From assembly GCA_040112665.1 (NCBI GenBank), contig CP157796.1, positions 1,738,813 through 1,802,812 of the forward strand: 64,000 nucleotides of DNA, in the 5' to 3' direction. Below, piece after piece: positions 49,393 to 58,419 of this stretch. Position numbers and translations under genes: made by a program. Origin of the DNA: Oceanicaulis sp. GTDB taxonomy: Bacteria; Pseudomonadota; Alphaproteobacteria; Caulobacterales; Maricaulaceae. A model generated the notes under the pieces. That model did no database searches and was not told the origin of the DNA. It worked only from the letters and a program-made list of their open reading frames with translations. Each line of letters opens with the position of its first letter. The first letter of the stretch is position 1.

Positions 49393-50144
49393 CCGATCTG
49401 ATGAAGCGTATCGCCGGCAAGGCGGCCGGCGAGTTCGGTGAAACCGTCCGTTTCCTGGGCGGCGTGGCGGCGGTGTGGTTCGCGCTGGTCACCTTCATTT
49501 TCGCCGCCTTCCACATTCCGTCTGAAAGCATGCAGCCCGCGCTGCAGGTCGGCGACCGGGTGCTGGTCTCGAAATTCGCCTACGGCTATTCGCGTCATTC
49601 GCTGCCGCTGGGGCTGGGCTATGTGCTGCCCGACAGCTGGACCGGGCGCGTCTTCGGCTCGACGCCCGACCGCGGCCATGTCGTGGTGGTCCGTGATCCC
49701 GGCCAGGGCATCAATCTCATCAAGCGCGTCGTCGGCCAGCCCGGCGACCGGGTCGAGATGCGCGGCGGCCGGCTGTATCTGAACGGCGAGCGCCTGCCGC
49801 GCGAACCCCTGGGCGAAGTGCGCTATCGCGACCGCTCGGGCATGATCGTGCAAGCGGCGGCCTATCGCGAGACGCTGCCCGGCGGGCGCAGCTACACGAT
49901 ATACGAGCGCACCGACTCCGCCCCGCTGGACGATGTCGGCCCGTTCATCGTGCCGGAGAACCACATCTTCCTGATGGGCGACAATCGCGACGCCTCGGCC
50001 GACAGCCGGGTGGCCATGGGGCTTGGATACGTGCACCGAGACGAGGTGGTCGGCCGAGCCTGGACGGTGCTCTTCACCTTCGCGTCCTGCCGCAAGGAAG
50101 ACGATCTCTACTGCCCGCCCTGGCGGGTCTGGCGCGGCATCTAG
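49389..50144 (+). CDS. lepB: Signal peptidase I
   Basis: 251-residue membrane protease that cuts Sec signal peptides. Residues about 24-41 form the membrane anchor. Nucleophile Ser47 lies in IPSESMQPAL and general base Lys112 in LIKRVVG. The later GDNRD-x-SADSR segment (about 198-207) completes the SPase I boxes. A C-terminal CRKEDDLYCP carries two cysteines. It shares an ATGA overlap with the ybjQ-like gene and is probably a second or main LepB; no rnc/era cluster accompanies it, as it often would. Confidence 0.92.
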   Translation: MTDLMKRIAGKAAGEFGETVRFLGGVAAVWFALVTFIFAAFHIPSESMQPALQVGDRVLVSKFAYGYSRHSLPLGLGYVLPDSWTGRVFGSTPDRGHVVVVRDPGQGINLIKRVVGQPGDRVEMRGGRLYLNGERLPREPLGEVRYRDRSGMIVQAAAYRETLPGGRSYTIYERTDSAPLDDVGPFIVPENHIFLMGDNRDASADSRVAMGLGYVHRDEVVGRAWTVLFTFASCRKEDDLYCPPWRVWRGI

Positions 50145-50193
50145 GCGCGGTCTAGGCCTTTCTCTCCTTTCGCAAGCGATCCCGGCCTCGCCC

Positions 50194-50296
50194 GTTCCCT
50201 CCCCTCGAGGGGAGGGTTAGGGTGGGGTGAAGCCGCGCGTGCCCGGTGCGACCGAACGGCCCCAACCCCGACCCTCCCCCGAGGGGGGGAGGAAGG
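50194..50296. repeat. Inverted pair of palindromic repeat units
   Basis: Unit 1 (about 50194-50228) has CCCTCCCCTCGAGGGGAGGG followed by TTAGGGTGGGGT. Unit 2 (about 50260-50296) is its approximate reverse complement (CCCCAACCCCGACCCTCCCC...). The core is the same family as the repeats near 63.4 kb. It lies between lepB and the SDR gene; no gene is read there. Confidence 0.75.
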
Positions 50297-50371
50297 GCCG
50301 TTGCGGCGGGTTCAGAACACGTGCGAGACACATGCGCCGGTCAGGCCGGCGGCGGACATAGGAGAGCCTTC

Positions 50372-51247
50372 ATGAGCCTTCAGGGCAAGACGATCTTCAT
50401 CACCGGCGCGAGCCGGGGCATCGGCGAAGCCATCGCGGTGCGCTGTGCGCGCGACGGCGCGAACATCGCGATCGCGGCGAAGACCGACGAACCCCATCCC
50501 AAGCTGCCCGGCACCATCCACACCGCCGCCGATGCGATTCGGAAGGCCGGCGGGAACGCGCTGCCCATCGTCTGCGACATTCGCGAGGAGGCCGCCGTCG
50601 AGGAGGCCGTGGCGAAAACCGTCGCCGAATTCGGCGGCGTCGACATCGTGGTCAACAACGCCTCGGCGATCTTCCCGATGTCCACGAAAGACACGCCGAT
50701 CAAGCGCTGGGACCTGATGCATCAGGTCAATGCGCGCGGCACCTTCCTGGTCACCCAGAAATGCCTGCCGCATCTCGAAAAGGCGGAAAACCCGCACATC
50801 CTCACGCTCTCACCGCCGCTGGACATGCGCACCAAATGGTTCGCCCCGCACGTGGCCTACACCAGCGCGAAGTTCGGCATGAGCCTGTGCGTGCTGGGCT
50901 GGGCGGGCGAGTTCAAGGGCAAGATCGCCGCGAACGCGATCTGGCCGCGCACCGCGATCGCGACCGCGGCCATCGCCAACGTGCTCGCCGGCGAGGAGGC
51001 GTTCAAGAACTGCCGCAAGCCGGAGATCCTCGCAGAGACCGCCTACCGGGTCCTGACCAAGCCCGCGGCCGAGTTCACCGGCAATTTCATCATCGACGAC
51101 ACCTTCTTGGCCTCGGAGGGCGTCACCGATTTCGAGCAGTATTCCGTCCAGCCCGGCGAAGAACTGCTGCCCGATTTCTTCGTGCCCGACGACGCGCCCG
51201 CGCCCGAAGGCGTCAAGATCATGGACGTCCAGCTCGGCCACGGGTGA
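50372..51247 (+). CDS. SDR family oxidoreductase (HSDL2-like)
   Basis: 291-residue short-chain dehydrogenase. TGASRGIG (11-18) binds the nucleotide and NNASAI follows. The active site includes Tyr and Lys in AYTSAKFGM. SPPLDMRTKWFAPHVAYTSAKFGMSLCVLGWAGEFKG and AIWPRTAIATAAI match the catalytic domain of hydroxysteroid dehydrogenase-like protein 2, whose substrate is not defined. The serine usual before the active Tyr appears as Ser in TLSPPL. The HSDL2 sterol-carrier domain is missing. ATG 50372 follows GGAGAG. It is placed after the palindromic repeat pair. Confidence 0.87.
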   Translation: MSLQGKTIFITGASRGIGEAIAVRCARDGANIAIAAKTDEPHPKLPGTIHTAADAIRKAGGNALPIVCDIREEAAVEEAVAKTVAEFGGVDIVVNNASAIFPMSTKDTPIKRWDLMHQVNARGTFLVTQKCLPHLEKAENPHILTLSPPLDMRTKWFAPHVAYTSAKFGMSLCVLGWAGEFKGKIAANAIWPRTAIATAAIANVLAGEEAFKNCRKPEILAETAYRVLTKPAAEFTGNFIIDDTFLASEGVTDFEQYSVQPGEELLPDFFVPDDAPAPEGVKIMDVQLGHG

Positions 51248-51254
51248 GGGCGGG

Positions 51255-51581
51255 TCAGCCGGGATTGTTCTCGTTCCAGCTTCGCCATGACGAGGCGAGG
51301 ATCATGAAGGTCGCCCACACGAAGGCGCTTAGAAACGCGAGCGACTCGCGTCCGGCGAGCGTGGCGAACTCCGCGCTCCGGCCCATGAACAGTAGATAAG
51401 CGGCAATGACGAAGACGCCGAGCGCGCCGCCGTTCGCGAAATCGATCGGCACGCCCTCGAGCCGCCGCGACAGATCGTTATCGGGAGCGGCCGCCATCTT
51501 GTAGTGCCACCGGGCCCACCACCCGATCGCGGCGTACACTGCGGCGATGAAGCCCGCGATCGTGATGATGTCGAAGGCCAA
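51255..51581 (-). CDS. Small membrane protein, unknown
   Basis: 108 residues from a TTG start at 51581. Hydrophobic stretches at about 5-22 (IITIAGFIAAVYAAIGWW), 50-66 and 80-97 predict three membrane helices, with a charged loop between the first and second. No family is recognised. Weak ribosome-binding site, so the true start is uncertain. It forms a tail-to-tail pair with the SDR gene (7 nt apart) and lies downstream of the 64-residue gene. Confidence 0.5.
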   Translation of the reverse strand: MAFDIITIAGFIAAVYAAIGWWARWHYKMAAAPDNDLSRRLEGVPIDFANGGALGVFVIAAYLLFMGRSAEFATLAGRESLAFLSAFVWATFMILASSWRSWNENNPG

Positions 51582-51594
51582 GACGAGCTACGGA

Positions 51595-51789
51595 TCAGGC
51601 CGAGAACAACAGGCCCTTGGCCAGTGCGGCCGCGACCCCGCCTGCAAGCACGGTCGCCGCTTCCCAGCTGGTGACGCCGCCGTCCAGCGCCGGCAGGCTT
51701 GCGAAGAGCACCGCCATGCCGACCGATACGGCCAGTCCGAGCCGGAGTGAACGGAAAACGGTTTGCGTGCGGTGTGCGGACATCGTCAT
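51595..51789 (-). CDS. Small membrane protein, unknown
   Basis: 64 residues. Two hydrophobic segments (about 15-33 and 40-63) end at the C terminus, suggesting a hairpin in the membrane. Starts at 51789 or at the ATG two codons further in are equally possible. No family recognised. It runs towards the gene at 51255-51581 with a 13-nt gap, so the two are probably co-transcribed. Confidence 0.45.
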   Translation of the reverse strand: MTMSAHRTQTVFRSLRLGLAVSVGMAVLFASLPALDGGVTSWEAATVLAGGVAAALAKGLLFSA

Positions 51790-52098
51790 CACTCGGTCTG
51801 GTCGGCAGCCTGGGTCACTGCGGCTCTGTTTCAGGGCGGCGGCTGCACGAAAGCGCGCCAGCCAAAGTCCTTGTTCGGAACGTAGGCAGCCCGAATATTC
51901 GCGTCAAGATTACACCGGCGGCGTTAACTACGCGTATGCGGGAATGTTATATCGGGGCGGGCCAAAAAAATCCCGCTTGCATTCTGCGTGAATTCGCCAT
52001 CATAGCGCTTGGAGCGTCGCACTCCGCGCCGTCCGGGCCGCAAGGGCCCCGGCGCCGCGTCTTTCACCTGCGTCGACGCGCAGGCCTGGCGTTTCATC
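51790..52098. other. Intergenic region before the SET-domain gene
   Basis: About 300 bp without a supported gene. It is more AT-rich than average around 51890-52010 and contains GTTAAC (51923-51928), CCAAAAAAATCCCG and a TTGCAT (51978-51983) that could be a -35 element for the SET-domain gene. No convincing -10, repeat or hairpin was found. Confidence 0.4.
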
Positions 52099-52536
52099 AT
52101 GCTGCTCATCGACACCTATGTGGGTCCGAGCGCGATCGAGGGTGTCGGCGTTTTCGCCGCCGAACCGATCGCTGCGGGCCAGCTCATCTACCGCTTCGAA
52201 CCGGGCTTCGACCGGCTGATCTCCCCGGCCGAGCTCGCGGCCATGCCCGAGCCGATCCGGCGTTTCGTGGACCGGTACACCTATCCGCACCCGGCCGATC
52301 ATTCCCTGCTGGTGCTGGATGCGGACAACGGACGGCACATGAACCACTCGCTCGACCCCAACACCGATTTCTCCGACGCGGTGTACGGCCGGGCGATCAA
52401 GGACATCGCGCCGGGCGAGGAGATCACCTGCAATTACGCCGAGTTCGAACCGAACTTCGTGATGCTGGACTCCATGGTGGACGCCTATTCCCGTCCGCCC
52501 GCGGCCTACACGAACGGCGTGTTCGCGGCGGAATAG
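52099..52536 (+). CDS. SET-domain protein lysine methyltransferase-like protein
   Basis: 145-residue single SET domain. GVGVFAAEPIAAGQLIYRFEPG is the N-terminal SET strand. The two SAM/lysine motifs are NHSLDPN (about 91-97, canonical NHSxxPN) and GEEITCNY (about 113-120, canonical GEExxxDY), so the catalytic tyrosine is present. Such bacterial SET proteins methylate protein lysines; the substrate here is unknown. The inner ATG at 52099 is chosen because the SET fold begins there. It is 42 nt upstream of a histone-deacetylase-family gene, so the two may act in a methylation/deacylation context, which is inference. Confidence 0.85.
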   Translation: MLLIDTYVGPSAIEGVGVFAAEPIAAGQLIYRFEPGFDRLISPAELAAMPEPIRRFVDRYTYPHPADHSLLVLDADNGRHMNHSLDPNTDFSDAVYGRAIKDIAPGEEITCNYAEFEPNFVMLDSMVDAYSRPPAAYTNGVFAAE

Positions 52537-52578
52537 ATTTCTGGCCGGACGGGCGGGACGGGGTTAGTTTTACGGGCC

Positions 52579-53499
52579 ATGAAAACCCGTGTCCTGTCCT
52601 GCCCTTCGGGCTTCGACCACCATCCCCCGCAAGGTCATCCCGAGCATGCCGGCCGGCTCGAGGCCGTGCTCGCCGGCGCGCGGTCGGCCGGGGTGGAGAT
52701 TGTCGCGCATGACGCGCCGGCGGCGCGCGACGCGCTGGAGCGGGTGCACGCGCCCGCTCATGTCGACCGGGTCTTCGCCGCTTCGCCCGAGGCCGGCTCC
52801 GCGGCGCTGGACGCGGACACCTTCATGAGTCCCGGCTCGCTGCGCGCCGCGCTGGATGCGGCAGGCGCCGGGATCGCGGCGGTCGATCAGGTGCTGGGCG
52901 GTGAGGCCGAAGCGGTGTTCGTCGCCGCCCGGCCGCCGGGCCATCACGCCGAGCCGGACCGGGCGATGGGTTTCTGCCTGTTCAATTCGATCGCGATCGC
53001 GGCGGCCCATGCGCTGGCATCGGGTCTGGAGCGCGTCGCGGTGATCGACATTGACGTGCATCACGGCAACGGCACGCAGGCCTGGGCCGAATCCGAGCCG
53101 CGCTGTTTTTTCGCCTCGATCCACCAGGGCTGGATCTATCCCGGCACCGGCGCGGCGCACGAGACGGGCCGTCACGGCAATATCGTCAACGCGCCGATGG
53201 ATGCGGGAACGACAGGCGAGGTCTGGCGCAAGGCGGTGCGCGACCGGATCATCGAGCGGCTCGACGCGTTCGCGCCGCAACTGGTTCTGGTGTCGGCCGG
53301 ATTTGACGCGCACGCCGCCGATCCGCTGGCCGGTCTGGCGCTCGAAGACACAGATTACGCCTGGGCGGGCGAGGCGCTGGCCGCGGCGGCCAAGCGGTAC
53401 AGCGCATCCAAGCTTGTGTGCATGCTCGAGGGCGGATACGACTGCCCCGCGCTCGAGCGCGCCTCTGCGGCGTTTCTCTCGGCGCTGGACGCGGCCTGA
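52579..53499 (+). CDS. Histone deacetylase family protein (AcuC/HdaH-like)
   Basis: 306-residue class II-type zinc deacylase. Signature residues are in place: RPPGHHA with the catalytic His pair, DIDVHHGNGTQ with the zinc Asp and His, SAGFDAHAADPLAGL with the second zinc Asp, and LEGGYD with the transition-state-stabilising Tyr region. N-terminal FDHHPPQGHPEHAGRLEAV is typical. It would remove acyl groups from lysines or polyamines in the cytosol. It follows the SET-domain gene and precedes a histidine-phosphatase gene on the same strand. Confidence 0.93.
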   Translation: MKTRVLSCPSGFDHHPPQGHPEHAGRLEAVLAGARSAGVEIVAHDAPAARDALERVHAPAHVDRVFAASPEAGSAALDADTFMSPGSLRAALDAAGAGIAAVDQVLGGEAEAVFVAARPPGHHAEPDRAMGFCLFNSIAIAAAHALASGLERVAVIDIDVHHGNGTQAWAESEPRCFFASIHQGWIYPGTGAAHETGRHGNIVNAPMDAGTTGEVWRKAVRDRIIERLDAFAPQLVLVSAGFDAHAADPLAGLALEDTDYAWAGEALAAAAKRYSASKLVCMLEGGYDCPALERASAAFLSALDAA

Positions 53500-53560
53500 C
53501 GGGGCGGCCTGCGGTCCTTATCGGCTTTCATCCCGTCCGGGCGATTCTCCAGAAGATCCG

Positions 53561-54172
53561 ATGAAAGACGCCGAACCTCCCCTCGCGCCAGGTCAGATCG
53601 TGATCGCCCGCCACGGCGAACCCGACGCCGATCGCTTCGAGCGCATGGACTGGCGCGGCTATGAGCGCTGGTGGGCCGCCTATGACGAGGCGGGTCTGAA
53701 GCCCGGCCAGACCGCGCCCGAAGCGCTGATCGCGGAGACCCGGCTGGCGCGCTCGATCTACGCCTCGACCCTGCCCAGAGCCATCGAGACCGCGCGCGCC
53801 TGCTGCGAGGGCCGCGACATCGCGCTTGATTCGACGTTCGTGGAGGCGCCGCTGCCGCCGCCGAAGCTGCCCGGCCGCTACACCGCGCGGACCTGGGGGG
53901 TGTATGCGCGCTGCTCGTGGTGGCTTGGCCATGCGCGCGGACGCGAGACGCGCGGGCAGGCCGAGCGCCGCGCGGCGACGGCGAGCGAGATGCTGATCGA
54001 GGCGGCCAGAAACGGCCCGGTCGTGCTGTTCGCGCACGGCTGGTTCAACCGGATGATCCGGCCCCAGCTCAGGAAACGGGGCTGGGCCTGCGTGCGCGAC
54101 GGCGGGGACTGGTACTGGTCCTGGCGGCGCTACGAACTCAAAAACGTCTCCCGCCGCAGCCGCGGCGGTTGA
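53561..54172 (+). CDS. Histidine phosphatase family protein
   Basis: 203 residues. The phosphoglycerate-mutase-like phosphatase core shows the nucleophile RHGEP (about 17-21) and the second catalytic histidine in LFAHGWFNRM. Conserved Arg lies in ETRLARSIYASTLPRAIETA. Between them a segment with EAPLPPPKLPGRY is the family's variable insert. The substrate is unknown. It ends with a basic tail (RRSRGG). A 56-nt gap separates it from xseB. Confidence 0.83.
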   Translation: MKDAEPPLAPGQIVIARHGEPDADRFERMDWRGYERWWAAYDEAGLKPGQTAPEALIAETRLARSIYASTLPRAIETARACCEGRDIALDSTFVEAPLPPPKLPGRYTARTWGVYARCSWWLGHARGRETRGQAERRAATASEMLIEAARNGPVVLFAHGWFNRMIRPQLRKRGWACVRDGGDWYWSWRRYELKNVSRRSRGG

Positions 54173-54228
54173 TCGCGCGGCGGGTTGAGGCTTCTCTGTC
54201 GCAGAGTGTCGAAGGAGTTTCCCCGCCC

Positions 54229-54474
54229 ATGGCCGACGCCCCCAGGGACATCGCGCAGATGAGCTTCGAGGCCGCCCTGGCCGAGCTCGAAGGAATCGTC
54301 GCCCAGCTCGAACGCGGCGAGGTCGAACTTGAAAAGTCGATCGCCATGTACGAGCGCGGCGCGGCGCTGAAAGCCCATTGCGAGGCGCGCCTGAAGGAAG
54401 CCCAGCTCAAGGTCGACAAGATCGTCGTCGGCTCGGGCGGCGAGGTCGGCGCAGAACCGGCCGATCTCGGCTGA
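54229..54474 (+). CDS. xseB: Exodeoxyribonuclease VII small subunit
   Basis: 81 residues. FEAALAELEGIVAQLERGEVELEKSIAMYERGAALKAHCEARLKEAQLKVDKI is the complete XseB domain. GAAGGAG precedes ATG 54229. The stop overlaps the ispA start (ATGA-type, A shared), the first link of a conserved xseB-ispA-dxs chain. The large subunit XseA is not in the window. Confidence 0.95.
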   Translation: MADAPRDIAQMSFEAALAELEGIVAQLERGEVELEKSIAMYERGAALKAHCEARLKEAQLKVDKIVVGSGGEVGAEPADLG

Positions 54475-55364
54475 TGACCGAGTTTCAGACCGCGCTCGCC
54501 GAGACCGCCGACCGCATCACGGTCGCGCTGGACGCGCTCATCCCCCGTCCCGACGGGCCGGAAAAGCGGCTCATCTCGGCGATGCGCTACGCCGCGCTGG
54601 GACCGGGCAAGCGGCTGCGGCCCTTCATCACCATCGAATGCGGGCGCCTCGCCGGGGCTGACGAGCGCGCTCTTTTGCGCGCGGCCTGCGCGGTGGAGTG
54701 CATCCACGCCTACTCGCTGATCCATGACGACCTGCCGGCGATGGACGACGACGATCTGAGGCGCGGGCGCGACACCGTGCACATCGCCTATGACGAGGCG
54801 ACCGCCATTCTCGCCGGAGACGCGCTGCAAACCGTGGCCTTCGAGATCCTCGCCGATCCGGAGACCTGCGCGAACCCGTCCGCCCGCTGTGATCTCGTCC
54901 TCAGGCTCGCCCGCGCCTCGGGCGCGCGCGGCATGGCGGGCGGTCAGATGATCGACATCGCCATCGAGGCGGGCGAGGAGACCGACATTGCGGTCGTCAC
55001 CCGCTGCCAGCGCATGAAGACCGGCGCGCTCATCGGCTTCTGCGCCGAAGCCGGCGCCATCGTGGCCGAGAGCGGCAAGGACGTGCGCACCGCGCTCGAG
55101 GGTTTCGCGCACGATCTGGGCCTGTGCTACCAGATCGTCGACGATCTTCTGGACGTCGAGGGCGACGAGACCCTGACCGGCAAGCGCACCCGCAAGGACG
55201 CCGCCCAGGGCAAGGCGACCTTCGTCAGTATTCTGGGGCTCGAGGGCGCGCGCGACCGCGCCGCGCGGCTGGCCGATCAGGCCAAGGACCATCTCGATCT
55301 GTTCGGCGCTGATGCGGACCGCTTGCGCGAAATGGTCGATTACGTCTTGGATCGTCAGTCCTGA
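54474..55364 (+). CDS. ispA: Polyprenyl (farnesyl) diphosphate synthase
   Basis: 296-residue prenyltransferase of the IspA type. The first aspartate-rich motif is DDLPAMDDDDLRRG (about 82-95) and the second DDLLD (about 223-227). GKRLRPF and CIHAYSLIHDD are typical. It makes farnesyl diphosphate for quinones, undecaprenol and possibly hopanoids or carotenoids. It overlaps xseB and is 43 nt upstream of dxs, which makes the precursor for its substrate. Confidence 0.93.
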   Translation: MTEFQTALAETADRITVALDALIPRPDGPEKRLISAMRYAALGPGKRLRPFITIECGRLAGADERALLRAACAVECIHAYSLIHDDLPAMDDDDLRRGRDTVHIAYDEATAILAGDALQTVAFEILADPETCANPSARCDLVLRLARASGARGMAGGQMIDIAIEAGEETDIAVVTRCQRMKTGALIGFCAEAGAIVAESGKDVRTALEGFAHDLGLCYQIVDDLLDVEGDETLTGKRTRKDAAQGKATFVSILGLEGARDRAARLADQAKDHLDLFGADADRLREMVDYVLDRQS

Positions 55365-55407
55365 GCTTTAACATGGCCGGTATTCCGGTCACCGCAAAGG
55401 AGCGGCC

Positions 55408-57315
55408 ATGCCCGACACGCCCCATCTTGACCAGATCCGGCTGCCCGCCGACCTCAAGAACCGCGATCTGCGCTTTCTGAAGGCCGCCGCGGACGAATTG
55501 CGCGCCGAGGTGATCGACGCGGTCTCGGTGACGGGCGGGCATCTGGGCGCGGGGCTGGGCGTGGTCGAGCTGACCGTAGCGCTGCACCACGTGTTCGACA
55601 CGCCGCGCGACATCCTGATCTGGGATGTCGGCCATCAATGCTATCCGCACAAGATCGTCACCGGCCGCCGCGACCGCATCCGCACGCTGCGCCAGGGCGG
55701 GGGCCTGTCGGGCTTCACCAAGCGCAAGGAGAGCGAGTACGACCCGTTCGGGGCCGCGCACGCCTCCACCTCGATCTCCGCGGCGCTGGGTTTCGCGGTG
55801 GCGCGCGACCTCAAGAACGAGCCCGACCGCAAGGTGATTGCGGTGATCGGCGACGGCTCGATGAGCGCGGGCATGGCCTATGAGGCGATGAACAACGCCG
55901 GCGCGCTCGACAAGAACGTCATCGTCATCCTCAACGACAACGACATGTCCATCGCCCCGCCCGTGGGCGCGATGAGCCATTATTTCGCCCGTCAGGTCAG
56001 CTCCAGGAGCTACACCGAGCTTCGAAAGCTCGGCAAAGGCGTGGCCAAGGTGCTCGGCGTTCAGGAGCAGGCGCGCAAGGCCGAGGAGTATCTGCGCGGC
56101 ATGGCGGTGGGCGGTACGCTCTTCGAAGAGCTGGGCTTCCGCTATATCGGTCCGATCGACGGGCACGACCTCGATAATCTCGTCCCCGTCCTGCGCAATG
56201 TGCGCGACGCGGCCGACGGCCCGGTGCTGATCCATGTCTGCACCCAGAAGGGCAAAGGCTACGCCCCCGCCGAGGCGGCGAGCGACAAGTATCACGGCGT
56301 CTCCAAGTTCGACGTCGTCACCGGCGAGCAGCAGAAAAAAGCCGCCGGCGGTCCGAGCTACACCTCGGTCTTCGCCAAGGCGCTGATCGGGCTCGCCGAG
56401 AAAGACGAGAAGATCTGCGCGGTGACCGCCGCCATGCCCGGCGGCACGGGCGTGGACAAGTTCATGGCGCGCTTCCCTGACCGCGCCTGGGATGTCGGCA
56501 TCGCCGAACAGCACGCGGTGACCTTCGCCGCCGGCCTCGCCGCGGAAGGGCTCAAACCCTTCGCCGCGATCTACTCCACCTTCCTTCAGCGCGGCTACGA
56601 CCAGGTCGTCCACGACGTGGCGATCCAGTCTCTGCCGGTGCGTTTCGCCATCGACCGGGCCGGGCTGGTCGGCGCGGACGGGCAGACCCATGCCGGCGCG
56701 TTCGATGTCGGTTATCTGGGCTCGCTGCCGGGCATGGTCCTGATGGCCGCCGCCGACGAGGCGGAGCTGGCCCGCATGGTCGCAACGGCCGCGGAGATCG
56801 ACGACCGGCCCAGCGCCTTCCGCTATCCGCGCGGCGAGGGGATGGGCGTTGAGATCCCCGAAAACCCCGAGCCGCTCGAAATCGGCAAGGGCCGTATCGT
56901 GTCCGAGGGCTCGACGGTGGCGATCCTGAATTTCGGCGCGCGCCTGTCCGAAGTGCTCAAGAGCGCCGAGGAACTTGCGGGCTTCGGGCTGACGCCGACC
57001 ATCGCGGACGCGCGCTTCGCCAAGCCGCTGGACGAGGATCTGGTGCTGCGGCTCGCCCGCGAGCACGAAGTGCTGATCACCATCGAGGAAGGCGCGCGCG
57101 GCGGCTTCGGCGCCTTCGTGCTGCACCTGCTGGCCGAGAAGGGCGCACTGGATGCGGGGCTGAAAATCCGCACCATGACCCTGCCCGACATTTTCCAGGA
57201 CCAGGACAGCCCCTTCCAGATGTACGAAGCGGCGGGTCTGAACGCCAAGCACGTCACCGCGAAGGTGCTCGACGCGCTGGGCCGGGAGGCCGAAGCGGCC
57301 AAAGCGCTGGCCTGA
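55408..57315 (+). CDS. dxs: 1-deoxy-D-xylulose-5-phosphate synthase
   Basis: 635-residue TPP enzyme that starts the MEP isoprenoid pathway. TPP-binding [18 protein letters not shown] (about 150-167), [11 protein letters not shown], and the transketolase-like C-terminal half with catalytic-region [17 protein letters not shown] and [14 protein letters not shown] are complete. AAGGAG precedes the ATG. It closes the coupled xseB-ispA-dxs block; a terminator follows at 57342. In many relatives tlyA comes next; here two LysR genes intervene. Confidence 0.95.
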   Translation: MPDTPHLDQIRLPADLKNRDLRFLKAAADELRAEVIDAVSVTGGHLGAGLGVVELTVALHHVFDTPRDILIWDVGHQCYPHKIVTGRRDRIRTLRQGGGLSGFTKRKESEYDPFGAAHASTSISAALGFAVARDLKNEPDRKVIAVIGDGSMSAGMAYEAMNNAGALDKNVIVILNDNDMSIAPPVGAMSHYFARQVSSRSYTELRKLGKGVAKVLGVQEQARKAEEYLRGMAVGGTLFEELGFRYIGPIDGHDLDNLVPVLRNVRDAADGPVLIHVCTQKGKGYAPAEAASDKYHGVSKFDVVTGEQQKKAAGGPSYTSVFAKALIGLAEKDEKICAVTAAMPGGTGVDKFMARFPDRAWDVGIAEQHAVTFAAGLAAEGLKPFAAIYSTFLQRGYDQVVHDVAIQSLPVRFAIDRAGLVGADGQTHAGAFDVGYLGSLPGMVLMAAADEAELARMVATAAEIDDRPSAFRYPRGEGMGVEIPENPEPLEIGKGRIVSEGSTVAILNFGARLSEVLKSAEELAGFGLTPTIADARFAKPLDEDLVLRLAREHEVLITIEEGARGGFGAFVLHLLAEKGALDAGLKIRTMTLPDIFQDQDSPFQMYEAAGLNAKHVTAKVLDALGREAEAAKALA

Positions 57316-57341
57316 CACAAAACTTTCACGATCTGAACGAA

Positions 57342-57371
57342 GCCCGCCGGAGTGATCCCGGCGGGCTTTCG
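57342..57371 (+). terminator. Rho-independent terminator after dxs
   Basis: Stem GCCCGCCGG (57342-57350) / CCGGCGGGC (57358-57366), loop AGTGATC, then TTT. It separates dxs from the LysR pair, arguing that the latter are a separate unit. Confidence 0.75.
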
Positions 57372-57457
57372 TGCGTTAGTTCATACGAATACAGCGCATT
57401 TGCGCCGCGGCGGGGCGGCCGGAAACGAAGCCCGCCTCACAACTGAACGACACACTC

Positions 57458-57478
57458 ACCAACCCGGACCGAGTTGGT
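57458..57478. promoter_or_regulatory. Dyad upstream of the first lysR
   Basis: ACCAAC-N9-GTTGGT is a perfect 6+9+6 inverted repeat, followed by an AT-rich stretch (TTATACGATTAATACGA). It is 33 nt before the GTG start. The symmetry fits binding of a LysR dimer (autoregulation) but it is not the exact T-N11-A pattern. Confidence 0.4.
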
Positions 57479-57510
57479 TATACGATTAATACGAGTGTGG
57501 GGAATCACGA

Positions 57511-58419
57511 GTGAATCTGCAGCAGCTTGAATATATCGACGCCGTCTCCCGCCACCGCAGCCTGCGCGCTGCGGCGGAGTCGCTCGGCGTGACGCCGCAG
57601 GCGCTTTCGCGTGCGATCGGCGCGCTGGAGCGCGAGCTCGGTGGCGAGGTGTTCGAACGCGCGGCGGGCGGCGTGGCGTTCACCGCCTTCGGCCGCGCGG
57701 TGCATGAACGCGCCGTGCGTGCGCTGCGCCTGCGCGATCAGATCGTGCAGGCCGTCTCCCATGAGGAGCGCCGGTCGATCCGCATCGGCATCGGATATTT
57801 CTTCACGATGACCCGGCTGTCCGAGCACGTGACGCGCGCCCTGGCGGCGCTCGATTACGGCCGTATCGAGTTTGTTGAGGGCGCCAACGTCGAGCTCAGT
57901 CCGATCGTCGCCTCCGGAGAGCTCGACCTGGCGTTCACCAGCGTCATCCAGCCCGGGCCGCGCGTGACCTTCCGGAAGCTGCTCGATTTCGGCTGGGCGA
58001 TCGCGCATCGCAAGGGACACCCGATCGCCGGGCCGAAGGGCGGTCTTGAGAAGGCTGCAGAGTACGGCTTCGTCACGGCAAGCTCGCCCTCGGGCCACGC
58101 TCAGCTCGACGCGGCGATCAAGGCGCTGGCGGGCAAGCCTGCGCGCATCGTGTCGACCTCGGCGAGCACGGTGCAGATTCTGCGCACCATCGGCGCCAGC
58201 GACCTGCTTTCGGTGGCGCCAGACGACGTCTCGCCGGGCTTTCTGAACGAGGCCGGCGTGGAGCTCATGCCTGCGCCGTCGCTGCCGCGGCGCGAATACG
58301 GCCTGCTCTGCCCCAGGCGGCCCCCGATAGGGCTCGACTGGGACGCGCTGACCGGCGCGGCCGAAGCGGGCGTGAAGGCGTTTCTCTCGACCCGGAGCGC
58401 TGCTGGAGGCCGGTCGTGA
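57511..58419 (+). CDS. LysR-family transcriptional regulator
   Basis: 302 residues from a GTG start preceded by GTGGGG. The helix-turn-helix is in LQQLEYIDAVSRHRSLRAAAESLGVTPQALSRAIGALERELGGEVFERA (about 3-51), followed by a substrate-binding domain (about 90-290) of periplasmic-binding-protein type. It is an inducible DNA-binding activator or repressor whose ligand is unknown. The GTG of the second LysR overlaps its stop by 4 nt, so both are made from one message. Confidence 0.9.
   Translation: MNLQQLEYIDAVSRHRSLRAAAESLGVTPQALSRAIGALERELGGEVFERAAGGVAFTAFGRAVHERAVRALRLRDQIVQAVSHEERRSIRIGIGYFFTMTRLSEHVTRALAALDYGRIEFVEGANVELSPIVASGELDLAFTSVIQPGPRVTFRKLLDFGWAIAHRKGHPIAGPKGGLEKAAEYGFVTASSPSGHAQLDAAIKALAGKPARIVSTSASTVQILRTIGASDLLSVAPDDVSPGFLNEAGVELMPAPSLPRREYGLLCPRRPPIGLDWDALTGAAEAGVKAFLSTRSAAGGRS

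Noticed and set aside
53051..53560. N-terminal extension of the histidine phosphatase into the HDAC gene
   Set aside because: It is an out-of-frame shadow of the HDAC-family coding region; the phosphatase core begins at 53561.
55225..57318. 697-residue minus-strand frame opposite dxs
   Set aside because: Low-complexity shadow of a fully conserved enzyme gene.
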